Positions 32,301-43,199 of a stretch of 64,000 bases of DNA are shown piece after piece. A model generated the notes under the pieces. The model was not told the origin of the DNA. It was given only the letters and a program-made list of their open reading frames with translations, and ran no database searches. The stretch's first letter is position 1, and each line of letters starts with the position of its first letter. The stretch lies in contig OZ020317.1 of NCBI GenBank assembly GCA_963971305.1, positions 12,356,001 to 12,420,000 of the forward strand, written 5' to 3'. The stretch comes from Arcuatula senhousia. Taxonomy: Eukaryota > Mollusca > Bivalvia > Mytilida > Mytilidae. The translations under genes and the position numbers were made by a program.

Positions 32301-35300
32301 TGTGGACTACATATCGTGTATTAATACTCGTCGACACTTAAGCATTTTTGACCTAGCTTTGACCTTTGATCAAGTGGGCGGAGCTTAATTACAGATTTCT
32401 TAACAAATGTGTAAGTGTGCGGAGAAAACAAACAAAACTGATGTGCTATGTTTCAAGTTTATGAAACACAGATCGTTCTTTATATTTAGTGCTTAGCTAA
32501 ATTTAGCTCTGCCTTTAAACGCTTTAGATTTGTTACAGGTGCTATGTGCTCTTGCCAAAGTAGTTTGTTGGCAAAGGCGATTCCACGATATTTTGCTAAT
32601 CTTACTACTTCTAGTTTATGACATGAAATTGATTGTTTGGCTCTTTAATTTAAGTTTTCTTTTATAATTGATGAAAGTTAGGGCTATGTTTTTATCTAGG
32701 TGGAACTTCATACACAAGTTTTCATCCCACTAGTCTAGTTGATTAAGGTCCACATCTTGAGCATTTGATATTGGCAGGTATAAATGTAATCGTATCATTA
32801 GTGAATAATCGTATAGCGGAGCTAAGACGAGACTATAGGTCATTGATATAGTAGATTAAGAGCCTTAGTCCTAATGCTGAACCTGGGGGACACCAGTGTC
32901 TACACTGACTGAATCGGATTTTACTCCATCTGCGAGTATTACTGCGAACTGTTTACTTTCTGATAGTCAGCTTTGGGTTCATTTTTACGGTTTTGTTTAC
33001 AATGTCATAATGCTTAAATTGATGTATGAGAAAGCAAGTGTTAGTTTTATAGATTGCCTTTGCGAGGTCTATAATGAGTATATTCGGTTGTTTTTGTCTT
33101 GTAGATTTTTTTATATATCGTCAACCAATTTTATCAGTTTGGTTTCCATCAGGGGCTTATGTGTCTTAAACAGAAATGGAGAAGGTAAAAGAGTTTTTTG
33201 GATTCTCCATGATTCGTGATATTGCTGGCTTTCTGTGTTCTAGAATCTTACAGCATGTCGATGTGAGGGATATGGGTGTATAATTTTCTGCTTTGGAGTT
33301 AGATTCTTTCATGCTGACACATAAGCTGTGTGCCAGTTAGCTTGTACTTTGCTGGTATCCATTAACAGATAGCCTACACAAACATATATAGAGGAATTGA
33401 TGCAATTTCTTTTGCTAATTCTTTGAGAATTTTCAATATGTAACCTGGTGCCTGGGCTTTATATTGGTAAAGTTGTTTGGGCAATTAAGTTATTCCATTA
33501 GTTGTTATGGTAAGTTCATTCATCTTCGGATGGTTCTTATAGGTTAACATTCTGCTTGAGTAAGGTCAGTTGTTATTGAAATTGATATGTAATGATGCTT
33601 AATCCATATGCATACTAGTTCCAAATATTAATGGTGTTCCATAAGTATTTCATGATTAATAGACTTAAGAAAAAAGGAAAACAATAGCCAAATAAGCACA
33701 AAGTTTCAAGGGCCAGTAGGCCGTGAATGCAGAAGATAAGATACAAAAAGATTGCTATTCATCTGTACTTACATGTATGCTAATGCAATTACATACATGA
33801 TCTTTCATACCAAATATTAATGGTGTACCATTACTTGTTCGCATAAAACAGACTTAATTATTCAAACACTTTAACTATTGTGAACGCCAACGCCGAAATG
33901 CACCACGTTACCTTGGCTTAGTCTCGTCTTTCGCGACATCTGTCAAAGGTGTGACTATTTAGATCCATAACTTTCCCCAATTCTTAACGACTTATTCCGG
34001 AATTTCCCAACATATGTCTGCTTATACTATCATAATTAATGAACTTTCAACAATGTAAATACAATAACAGCCTATTGTAAGTATTTGTTCGTTTTTGTGA
34101 TATAAATACATAAATTTGAAACACTGGGGGCTTAGAATCAATTTTGTTTTGAATACTTTGACACAAATTTCAGATTTTCATCGTAGAACTCCACGCTTGT
34201 CCGCTTTTCACAAAAAACACACACACACAAAAAAATGAAAAGTGACTACACTGGACAAATCTTATAATCGTTCTCCTTAGAATAGGCATACCTTGCATTG
34301 AATTATTTGAGCTGCTAGTAGTAAAAAAAAGAAATGTCCTACTTTGTCATGACTGAAGCGGTTGTTTTGTCCGGTTTCCAACAGCGAGAGGGCTTAGTTT
34401 CGGAGTAACCGGATAAATTATACTATCAGTTTCTGAACCGTGATAGCAATCCTACAAAATTTCATTTAAATCTACACTCACAACTTATACCAATGACATA
34501 AAATGAACAAAGTCAATAAAGTCTCATAACTTCTTTAAAATGATCAAAATTTGAACCATGATATAGATAATTTATTACCGGAAAATTATAGGGTTGACAC
34601 TTATTTACATAGAAATTCATTAGATAGAGTTTTCAATCCTCAAGGGAGACAACTTCTTGTCTTATGTATTGCCTCCCAGCTTAGAATTTTAAATGGAAGA
34701 TATGTTGGTGATTATTTGGGTAATTTAACCTGTTATAAACATAAAGGAGCTAGTACTGTTAATTATGCCCTGTCCGACCTGGACCCGATGTCCTCAATAA
34801 ATTTTTTTCATATTGGAGAACCGTCATATTTATCAGATCATGTTCCAATTTCAGTTATAATTAAATGTAATATAAATGAAAATGTAAAAGTGGAGAAAGT
34901 AGGCTTTATACCTATAGAAATTAGTTATAAATGGGGGAAAAACTAAAAAAATAAACTTCAAAAATCATTAAATGATAACTGTTTATTACAGAAAGTGGTA
35001 GATTTTGAAGATTTTCAGTATGACCACACTCCATCTGGTATAGACAAGGCTACTAAAGACATAACTGATATATTTGAAAATTTGGCTTTAAAATCTTGTA
35101 AAACTATTAAATATAAAAAGTCTAAACCAAAAAAATCAAGAAAGAATCATTGGGAAGATAATGAAATAAGGGATCTTAAAAAGACAGTAAATTTATATGG
35201 GGCTAGACTAAAAAAAAAATCCTTTTAATGTGAACATTAAAACTTCTTTTTACAAACATTGTAAAGATCTTAAAAAGCTTGTTAAAAAAAGAAAGCTATT

Positions 35301-38300
35301 TATAAAAAAGAGCTTTTTGAGAAACTAGCACTCCTACAAGAAAATGATCCCAAACAATATTGGGAACGTTTAAAAACTTTAAAAAATGAAGACTCCAGAA
35401 AGAGTGACAATCCAGATGTTCCTTTCAATGATTATGAAAAACATTTCCAAAATCAAGGGAAACCTGTAAATTTTCATAAAGATTTTAATGATAAAGTTGA
35501 AGATGACCTAAGTACACTGGAAAATACTTTGATCCATAATAATGTTACTGATGATCCATTTACAATATCTGAAATTAAAAAAAGTATAAATGAGTTAAAA
35601 ATGGGGAAAAGTAATGGGCCTGACTTGATATCAAATGAAATTTTAAAACATAGCAGTGTTGTTACTCTTAAAGCCATCACAAAACTGTTTAACTTAATAT
35701 TTTCCTCTGAAATTTATCCAACTTGCTGGACGAAGGTCTTTATAGCACTTATTTATAAAAAGGGGGATAAAACAGATATTGCAAACTATAGAGGTATTTC
35801 CATTTTAAACTGCTTAGCAAAATTGTTCAGTTCTGTTTTAAATAAAAGACTTATAACACATTATGAAAATAAATTTTCCAATTTTCAATTTGGATTCCGT
35901 TCTAATCACAGAACATCAGATGGTCTATTTATTCTAAAAACTCTTGTTACTAAATATTTAAAAAAAAACAGAAGAAGTTATTTGCATGTTTTGTGGATCT
36001 GAAGGGGGCATTTGACTCTGTATGGCATAAAGGTTTATTATATAAATTGATAGGTGACAAGGTTGGGGGGGAAATTTTACAACACTTTAAAAACATGTAC
36101 TATTTATGTGAATCATCACTAAAAATTGGGAATGAACATTCTGCTTTCTTCCCTATCAATAGAGGAGTTCGTCAGGGGGATAGCCTTAGACCCACCCTAT
36201 TTAATTGTTTTATAAATGACTTGCATTCCATATTTGATAATACGTGTGTTCCTCCAACTTTGGATCAAACTAAGGTTCAAAGTCTTAGTTATGCAGATGA
36301 TCTAGTTTTACTATCAGAATCGCATGATGGATTACAAAATGCTTTAAATAAATTTTCTGAATATTGCAATAAATGGCAGCTAACTGTCAATACAAATAAA
36401 ACCAAAATAATGGTATTTCAAAACTATTACAAAGAGTCCAGTCCTTTCTTATGTAACAATAAACAATTAAGTGAAGTTAAAGACTTTAAATTTTTAGGAA
36501 ATATTATAAATACCAGAGGAAATTTTAACCCATCCTCTGAAGAGCTGTCAAAAAAAGGTATCAAAGTTTTATTTCTGTTAAGGAGCTATATGTCAAATCT
36601 TAATTATGTACCTACTACTTTATCATGTAAACTTTTCGATACACTCATTAGACCAATCTTGACATATAATTCTGAAATTTGGTATATGGATATTTTTAAC
36701 TCAATCTACAATTCTGAAAAAAGAGCAGTTAAAAACAAATTATTGTGATTTCTTATCACTTGTTGAAAAATTCCCTTTCGAAAAAGTTCACACAAAATTC
36801 TGTAAGGCAGTATTAGGGCAAAAAAGGACGGCTTCAAATATAGGCGCAAGATCAGAGCTTGGTAGGTTTACTTTAGATTCATTTATAAAAATTCAAACCC
36901 TTATGTACTACTACAGATTAAATTCAAATAGTCTATGAATCATTTACAGTTAATAAATCTTTACATAGTAAGGGAGTCTATTCATGGTATACATTTGCAG
37001 ATACTATTTTAAAAGATTTGGATACTAAATGCTGACCAATTTAACTTAACTAAAGAAAAGTTCAAAGATACAGCCAAAAAAGCAGTTTTTGAAAAATATG
37101 AAAAATTAACATTGGAAAAAATTTCCAAATTTGATACATCTTCAAAACTATATTGGTATGGAAAAATTAAAAAAGACTGTAATTTAGAAAAGTATCTTGA
37201 ATATAGAAATTGTAATTTTAGACAGTTAATAACCAAATTTAGATTAAGTGATCGATCATTCTCTTGGCATTGAAGTTGGTCGCTACACAAGAATTCCAAG
37301 GGAACAAAGATTATGTAGAAAATGCCAAGTCTTAGATGATGAAAAACATTTCTTTTTTGATTGTGAAATAAATGCCTCTTTACGAAAGGATTTTTTGAAT
37401 GAACTAAAATATTACATAACCTCTTTCGAAGGACTGGACACTCAAACTAAATTAATTAAAATATTGTGCCCCATTAATACAGAACTTGTTTGTCACACTG
37501 GAGTCTTTATTAAACAGTCTTTAGAACTGAGGGCTTCAGACCCTGGTCGGACAGGTTCCTAATTTGTATAATTGTTTTTTATATTCGTACATGCTTGTAT
37601 GAATCATTTGTTTTTATTCATGTGACTTTTATTTTAGCTTGTGCGTTATGTGTTATTTGTATGTTGCTTTGGTCCTAATGGACGTAATTATGCTAATAAA
37701 GATTTCATTTAAAATTTGTTGAATCTAAATAATAGTGCGATATGATCAACCACATATCATGACAAACAATCCTACAAAAAATGGGAGAAACTTACAACTC
37801 CTATATCACTTAATGTTCAAGATCTTCCATTTATACCTATAAAAATGGAATTATTTATTTGTTACCAAAAGGGAGCAAATATGTTTTATCAATTTTTTAT
37901 TAAGAAGCTAAAATTTCCGCAAAAGTATAAGGAAAAGTGGTTGATAAATTTAAACCCTCCCTTTGAAATTAACTGGAAATTTGTCCATAACTGCAATTTT
38001 TCAACAACGAAAGATACAAAATTAATATGGTTTCAATATCGACTAATTCATAAAATTTTAGCAACAAACCAATATTTGTATACAATTGGAAAGACCAATA
38101 ACCCTTTGTGCTCTTTCTGCAAGACTGATGATGAAACCATTATGCACTTATTTTACGAATGCAATGTCGTTAATGAGTTTTTTGTCAGCTTTGAGAGATG
38201 GATATATAATAGAACATCTACTTTACTTAACATCACAAAAGTCGAATTAGTGTTTGGAAAAATTGGAAATAAGTTTATTGTCCAAAATCTTATTCTTCTT

Positions 38301-41300
38301 ATTTTTAAGTTTTATGTCTATAAACAGAGGTGTAGAGACGAATTACTCTTTCTTCCTGCTCTTAAGGCAGATATTTACAGCTACTACAAGCAAGAGCAAT
38401 ATAGTTCCTTAGTCAATGGGAACAAGGTGTCCTTTGACAAAAAATGGGAGAAATACAAACCTTTGTTTGAAGAATAAGAAAAGAAACATATAAGAAGTGT
38501 TAAAATTGAATTTTATATGTCTTATAAAATAAGTTTATTGGAAATGTCCATGCTCTAGCAATTGGTAATATTCATCAATAACGACTTCCTGAATGAGTGT
38601 GAGTGTGAGAGCTTGTCTTTGCATTTCATATATATTGTAAAAATGTCTGAAAAACAATAAAAATTAAAAAAACAATCCTACAAAACTTTCATGAAATCCG
38701 TTGAACGGTCTCAGAGAGGTTGCACTCACAAAAGTATGACAGACGGACGTACGGACGGTTGGTAATTGACTAGTGATCAACAGTGTGGTATTAAAACCAG
38801 CGCCCGCCTTACATGTGACCGACCCGTCATGACAAAGCTGGAGATTGGTCCAAAAAGCGAGAGAACCTCAACGCTCTTTTAACATGTTTAAATTGCATTT
38901 TAAGTTTTTATTTAGGACATTAGCATGTGCCAAATATACCTGGCTTCACTATTTAATGTCCAACTGTTTATACAATCATTAGGTCGAGTATGACAATAAA
39001 CCAACAATTAACACCTTTACCTGTGAAATTAGGGTCTGACTAATTGACAAACCTCTAAAACACCTGGAATGTTTTATGACTGAACAATTAAAATGCCTAC
39101 AAATGAAAATTTTGTGAAGTCTTGGAAAAGCGGGAGATTACACAAAAAGTCGGGAGAACGAGAGATGGGTAAAAAAGTCTAGAGATTTTGTCTCCCGGTG
39201 GGAGAATCACATGTATGACTGCTGCGCCTCAGTTCACTCGGCCACCAAGACCACTGTAGATATTTGGAAATCCATCCTGAATTTACTGTTTACTTCAACA
39301 ATTTTTATTATGTTATCTTTAATTTTTTTTAAACAATAAAGATATTATCTTCATTAAAGGACTTCTCTTAGATGCTTAAATGTTTACTTGTTCGACGTCG
39401 CTTTTTTAAATACTGTGGATTCATTTATTTTCTTGGGTACCAATTTTTTTAGTTTGAAGAAAAAGTACCATTTCCATTAACTATGACCATAGCATTGATC
39501 ATTTTCTATTACCACTTCGATATGTCTTCGAGTTACATGCTTGCTTCTTGCTGGACTTTATATACAAAAAAATATGATGAATTCAGCATGTTACAATTAT
39601 TTTTACTTTTAATTCTTCTTTCAAATGTCATTATACATTGGAATGCTTTATTATTTTAAGTCCTTTTATTATATTTCAAGATACGCATTAGGTTATTTTT
39701 GGTGCATGCAAATTACTGAGTTACCTGGAGAGAACTTCATGCTTCAAATTGGCATTACAGGTAACGCTATATATATATTATAAAAAGGTGTAGATAACGT
39801 CTGAGAAAATTAAAACTAGTTTTAATTTTCTCAGATAACGTTTAACTGGCAGGGTTATTATATGTACATGTATAGCTTCTACAACGCAATCGAGTTGATT
39901 ATGAAATTTCTAACATCAAGGGAAATAAATTTGATTATTTTAATGGCGATAAAAATATCATTATTTCCCGAGATTTTTAGGTTCTTACATAAGTTCTTGG
40001 AAAAGACTAGCTGATCTTTTACAAGTGATAGAATTTTTCAGTCTATTATAAGCGAGTGGGGCCGGTTTTTCAAGAAAGCGTGTAAGTACCTATTTCTTCC
40101 GTGAAAATTATTTTTTTATACTGAAACCTTAGGTGGCTTCATTCTAAACACCGAAAGTTTAAAATAACATTGCATTTCTATGTAACGCCATAGCTGCCTT
40201 ATGATGATGAGTTTCATTCGGTGATGATACTTTGTCATTATGTGATGATACTTCTTCATTATGTGGTGATACTTTGTCATTATGTGATGGTACCTCTTCA
40301 TTATGTGATGATACTTTGTCATTATGTGATGATACCTCTTCATTATGTGATGATACTTTGTCATTATGTGATGATACTTCTTCATTATGTGATGATACTT
40401 TGTCATTGAAGAAGTATCATCACATAATGAAAAAGTACCATCACATAATGACAAAGTAGGGTCAAAGTATCATCACATAATGAAGAAGTATCATCACATA
40501 ATGAAACACATCATCATAAGGCAGCTATGGCGTTCCATACATTTCATTGGTCGACATAGCACCGGTGGTTATCATTGGTAAATTGACCAGTGTGAGGTCT
40601 CTGCACGTGCTCGCATCTCAACCTGGTCATTTCACATTGTAAAAAGTCATTGACGGAAAAGTTAGAAATTCCATTATCATCGAGGATTTAAGTGATAAAA
40701 GGTTTTCTCCAATTTTCATCCTATTAATCAACCCCTCAACCAGTTGTAAAATATTTCTCACCTCTAGAGAGAAATTTGTTCTCAGCGTAATTGCACGTGC
40801 AATTGATGAACGACCTTTTGCAATTGTTTACCTGTAAACATTAGAGAAAAACCTTCTACAACTTAATTCTCGATGATTATGACATTTATATATTATTTTG
40901 TTTAGAATCCGTTGATCCTTAAAGATAATACGTGTTAACACTTTTTCTTCACACTGATTTTTCACAAATATCAAAGGCTTTCCATATATATATATATAAA
41001 GAGAGACATGATGATATTTCTCCGATTCTGCTGATTTTCATTTTACAAGTTGACATTGACGGTTTGTTAGTGATCTACCACGGTTGCCATGGTAACCGTG
41101 TCGGCCATTTTTTGCCATGATAGATTAAAATCCATTGAAAAAGGCAATAGTCAAACGCCATTTTTCAGGGGAAAAACAATTCATATTCAATTTAACTTTT
41201 TACTTGCTCAATTTAATACCTTATTGACAATATTCAAAGCAGTAACATTTTAGATATATGTGTAGTCAGAACGAGGCTATTGAACATGCAAAGAAATAGT

Positions 41301-43018
41301 GCATTTTACTCCATAATCTATTGACAAAAATATTGCCTGTTTTGCCACTTTTTTACTCCAATTTTAGAAAATCACAAATGCTCTACCATGTCTACGTGTG
41401 TGCTATAGAAAGCAGGAGCTGCTTACAATTCTGGAGCTCCTGTCGAGTTCACTCTCGTCACGACTAGAGTTTCGTAATTTGTAATTAAGTTGTGATTGAT
41501 ATTCAGTTTTTTTTGTGTTTCATCAGTGTTTTGCATGTTGTCTGTTTTGTTGGGTTTTTTGCCCCGTTTTCGTTGGTGTTAATTTGATTTGTCTTTGCTT
41601 TTTCGGACGTATGACATTCAGATGCCCCATCGGTACCTCTGCATTTTTGCTTGCTCCACGCATCGTGAATATAATTATGTAAATTAATTATTGCATTCAA
41701 AAATTTTAAAAGTCTCAATGGGGGAACAATTTAAATGTCATTAGAAAACATTGTTAAAGTTGGTTACCGTGATGTTAAACAAAAAGCAGTTGGTATCATT
41801 TTCAGGCTACTTGTTTTGTTTTCAAGGCGACTTAAATAAAATTTGCTTTGAGATTTTTATATTTAAAAGCTCAAATTTTAGTTGACCTTGACCTTGAGAC
41901 AATGTACCCTGAAATAATTTCAAAGTCGTTCAGTTTATAGGATGGCTGCTTAAAAAATCATTACCGATGATTTAATTTATCAGTGCTTTCGTGGAAATAT
42001 CAAACCATACAAAATCGACAAATTTCACAAATTACCATGGTAACCAACTTTCATAGTGTTTTCTAAAGGCACTTTTTGTTACTCCATTGAGATTTTTATA
42101 AGTTTGGGTTATCAATCATAAATCTATGTAATTATATTCATGGGTATTTGTGATTAGTGCAATATCTGAAAATGGAGTCAGTAAAGTAGCAAAAAATAGT
42201 ATAATTTGGGTAAAAAAAATACCCCAAAATACACGATTTCCTTCCATATTCGGTAGCCTCGTTCTGACAACGTCTTAAAAATGTTTTGAATATTGCCAAT
42301 GAGTCATTGAATAAGATCAATAAAAAATACTGAATATACATTTAATTTTGGGAAATGAACATAAGCTATTTCGCAGTGTGAGAAATGGTCAAAAATGGCT
42401 GCCATGGTTACCATGACAACCGCGGTCAGTCATAGCAGCAGTCAACATTTTTGTTATCTAATGGTCAGTTGCAACTTATAATATAAAAATCAGCAAAATT
42501 TTCAAAATGTCATGTCCCAACTATTTTGCTGCTAAGGCACGGACCATTTGATTTTCGGGAGGGGGGGCTGGGATTTTTTTTTGAAAAAACTTCAATCTTG
42601 CCAATTGAAAAAAAAATCTTGTCAACAAAATTTCCTTGCTTACTATGTGTGTGAAAAAAATAACCTGGCCCGCAAAGCGGGCGAAAAAAATTTCCCGGGT
42701 CAAGGTAAAATCCCAGGCCCCCCCCAGAAAATCAAATGGTCCGTGCCTAATGGATAATTGGTCTTTTAAAAATATATTTACCAATATATCTGTACCATTG
42801 ATTTATACCAAACAGACTTAATTCGAATTTGTTTTTTTCGTTCAACAGTACCCACTATATCCGATTTTGTCATCGATTGTAATACCCCCAGAGGATGTCC
42901 TGGGTGTGATGGATGCGATATCTGTTCTGATTCCGAATCAACAACACTGGATTTGGAATGTCCACAATCCCCAACAACTGTGAAGCCTCGTGAAGTACGC
43001 GACACAATCTACAATTAA
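26378..43018 (+). CDS. Secreted cysteine-rich protein, four exons, 179 aa
   Basis: Exons 26378-26435, 29642-29873, 39681-39760 and 42849-43018 join in phase (leftovers 1, 2 and 1) to give exactly 180 codons with TAA at 43016. Exon 1 encodes a signal peptide (MCSFLTIPIFACSIYLYTQ). Exon 2 starts EPCQFPCSW and ends FVCHEITDQFIIV. Exon 3 adds YALGYFWCMQI, continuing the same fold. Exon 4 is cysteine-dense (CNTPRGCPGCDGCDIC) and ends PREVRDTIYN. The pattern CxFPCxW, a later CHE and a WCMQI strand resembles a broad invertebrate family of secreted domains (DUF7044-like); that assignment is from memory of the pattern. All splice sites are GT-AG with good consensus. Introns are long: 3.2, 9.8 and 3.1 kb, and contain LINEs, a retrozyme and foldback elements, so missing extra exons cannot be excluded. 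Function unknown. Confidence 0.75.
27703..28046 (-). CDS. Possible terminal exon of a membrane protein
   Basis: On the minus strand an acceptor-like CCTCTTACCATAG precedes an open frame of about 114 codons ending in TAA at 27703. The protein begins near REREASCFLISK and has two strongly hydrophobic segments (MFIFIVIIAILYISL and YVLFFTLYFL/LFVILL). No family is recognised. It lies inside intron 1 of the secreted-protein gene on the opposite strand. Without an upstream exon it remains tentative. Confidence 0.3.
28384..28965 (-). mobile_element. Pearl-like element
   Basis: It begins CAAGATTGCTACGCCTAGCC and ends at a (GGAC)n tract (about 28896-28922) followed by ACGCGTTGCGGCGGGG. The left end CCCCCGCCGCCGC and right end GCGGCGGGG are inverted. 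A typical late block is CAGTAGTGTCAGGCTGAGG before CACTCACAAAAAACGTGACG. A copy of the left end alone lies at 30052. Confidence 0.6.
29105..29345 (-). mobile_element. Pearl-like element fragment
   Basis: AATTTTGAAAATTTCAAAGTGGC is the reverse complement type of the block at 13550. A GACGGACGGACAGAC tract lies at about 29275-29290, and the end is the small palindrome CCTCGCCTGGCGAGG at 29320-29334. Confidence 0.5.
29415..29610 (+). repeat. Dispersed repeat R1, copy 4
   Basis: AATTCACTCTTGTTACGACT, GTTAATTGCTGTTCAG, TCTTTGCCCTTTCGGACATT and GATGCCCCATTGGTGCCTCT match R1. It ends only 30 bases before the acceptor of exon 2 of the secreted-protein gene, so it forms part of that intron end. Confidence 0.6.
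30052..30345. mobile_element. Partial pearl-like left end and flank
   Basis: CAAGATTGCTACACGTAGCC and CACCGCCACCGCAT repeat the left end of the element at 28384. The rest is diverged, and the ORF across it has no motif. Confidence 0.4.
30465..30901 (+). mobile_element. Decayed retrozyme copy with 9-bp target duplication
   Basis: One full unit plus 79 bases, matching the 358-bp unit at 15575-16320 throughout. The direct repeat TATTTTATA flanks it at 30456-30464 and 30902-30910. The first hammerhead (near 30478-30522) has C3 changed to G in CTGATGA and an altered stem III. The second (near 30838) has lost the GAAA half by deletion. Both should be inactive. It lies in intron 2 of the secreted-protein gene. 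Confidence 0.7.
31076..31518. mobile_element. MITE with 28-bp TIRs and 11-bp direct repeat
   Basis: TTCGCTAGCCAAGGGTTACG (left) is inverted at the right end (CGTAACCCTTGGCTAGCGAA). GTGCTAGTCCA flanks the element on both sides (31065-31075 and 31519-31529). Inside is a small hairpin around GATTGGATGCAGG/TGCATCCAATC at 31392-31428. Confidence 0.65.
32520..33560 (-). pseudogene. Decayed LINE reverse transcriptase
   Basis: On the minus strand around 32900-32780 the sequence resembles the RT block GVPQGSxLGPLLFL with frame breaks (GVPQ is readable next to GTCTACACTGG). The INDL-type block follows (STISMTYS region). It is full of stops and shifts. Class is probably Jockey/CR1-like. It lies within intron 2 of the secreted-protein gene, in antisense. 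Confidence 0.45.
33560..34550. other. Intron sequence, partly pearl-derived
   Basis: No exon was found. The end (34440-34500; AGCAATCCTACAAAATTTCA, CACTCACAAC) resembles the interior of pearl-like elements and recurs at 38676-38740, suggesting the LINE pair at 34551-38670 landed in one such element. Confidence 0.35.
34551..37715 (+). pseudogene. 5'-truncated non-LTR retrotransposon (EN-RT LINE), broken frames
   Basis: Pieces appear in order. The end of an APE-type endonuclease (34551-34946) includes SDHVPIS. A Lys-rich linker follows (34995-35228). Reverse transcriptase starts in one frame (35529-36002; YKKGDKTDIANYRGISIL, FGFRSNH) and continues in another (35993-36748; DLKGAFDSVWHK, GVRQGDSLRPTLFN). 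The catalytic YADD is at 36290-36301. The C-terminal part (37009-37562) has LCRKCQVLDDEKHFFFDC, a zinc-binding pattern. At least three frameshifts or stops make it inactive. The 3' end is ATGCTAATAAAGATTTCATT near 37710. A second member of the family lies at 50900-51850. Confidence 0.8.
37780..38670 (+). mobile_element. L1/Tx1-like LINE, 3' end insertion with 15-bp TSD
   Basis: The direct repeat AACAATCCTACAAAA flanks the insert at 37765-37779 and 38671-38685. The intact 210-residue ORF (37845-38477) is the C-terminal part of an L1-type ORF2, with FQYRLIHKILATNQYLY and the zinc-type pattern CSFCKTDDETIMHLFYEC. The 3' tail is A-rich (ACAATAAAAATTAAAAAA). Length 891 bp, severely 5'-truncated. 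The intact frame and clear duplication suggest a relatively young insertion. Confidence 0.8.
38686..39680. other. Intron sequence with pearl-like remnant
   Basis: AGACGGACGTACGGACGG at about 38740-38758 marks the end of a pearl-like element. The rest up to the acceptor of exon 3 (39680) has no recognised content. Confidence 0.35.
39801..39834. repeat. 34-bp perfect palindrome with 9-bp flanking direct repeat
   Basis: CTGAGAAAATTAAAACTAG and its exact complement form an uninterrupted palindrome. AGATAACGT occurs on both sides (39792-39800 and 39833-39841), as if 32 bases had been inserted. It lies 40 bases after the donor of exon 3 of the secreted-protein gene. Confidence 0.75.
40020..40650 (+). 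repeat. Dispersed repeat R3, copy carrying palindromic insert
   Basis: The flanks match 11885-12255 (AAGTGATAGAATTTTTCAG, AAGTTTAAAATAACATTGC, then CCAGTGTGAG and CATCTCAACCTGGTCATTTC). The minisatellite at 40184-40534 interrupts the alignment. Confidence 0.55.
40184..40534. repeat. Palindromic 21-bp minisatellite (hairpin array)
   Basis: About nine units of a 21-bp repeat (TTTGTCATTATGTGATGATAC alternating with TTCTTC...) run to about 40407, then the same repeat runs in reverse complement to 40520. The outer arms AACGCCATAGCTGCCTTATG (40184) and their inverse ending at 40534 differ by about one base in 35. The array is open in several frames on both strands because 21 is a multiple of three; the ORFs are artefacts. 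Confidence 0.8.
41000..42520. mobile_element. Giant inverted repeat (foldback), about 1.5 kb
   Basis: Left arm blocks at 41000-41395 and 41690-41800 match, in reverse complement, right arm blocks at 42125-42520 and 42010-42115. Shared blocks include GTCAGAACGAGGCTA (41268 and the inverse near 42262), GGTTGCCATGGTAACCGTG (inverse near 42400) and AAAGTTGGTTACC (inverse near 42040). The arms are diverged, so it is old. Repeat R1 (41425-41655) is inserted in the left arm. It sits in intron 3 of the secreted-protein gene. Confidence 0.65.
41425..41655 (+). repeat. Dispersed repeat R1, copy 5
   Basis: GTCGAGTTCACTCTCGTCAC, GTCTTTGCTTTTTCGGACGT and AGATGCCCCATCGGTACCTC match R1. It interrupts one arm of the giant inverted repeat, so it is younger than that structure. 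Confidence 0.6.
42536..42747. mobile_element. MITE family M1 with TAA target duplication
   Basis: GGCACGGACCATTTGATTTT and its inverse AAAATCAAATGGTCCGTGCC are perfect TIRs. TAA flanks both ends (42533-42535, 42748-42750). Poly-G and poly-C runs lie just inside. The 3-bp TAA target suits PIF/Harbinger-derived MITEs (inference). Confidence 0.75.
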
Positions 43019-43182
43019 AACGCTATAAGAGAATTCATAAAACAATTTCATGGTTATTCAATATTAAGTTTTTGGGCTGTTTGAACTGTGATAAACCAAT
43101 CTGCATGCCAGCATTGTCTTGGTGCTTCAAAGCAACAAAAAGAATGACAGACATGACAGAGGTCGATTAGTGCTCTAAGTAA

Positions 43183-43188
43183 AATAAA
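43183..43188 (+). terminator. Candidate polyadenylation signal AATAAA
   Basis: Lies 165 bases after the stop of the four-exon secreted-protein gene, a typical 3' UTR distance. Confidence 0.45.
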
Positions 43189-43199
43189 ATCATGTTATG

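Noticed and set aside
40116..40459. ORFs across the palindromic minisatellite on both strands
   Set aside because: The 21-bp period keeps frames open by chance; no independent coding evidence.
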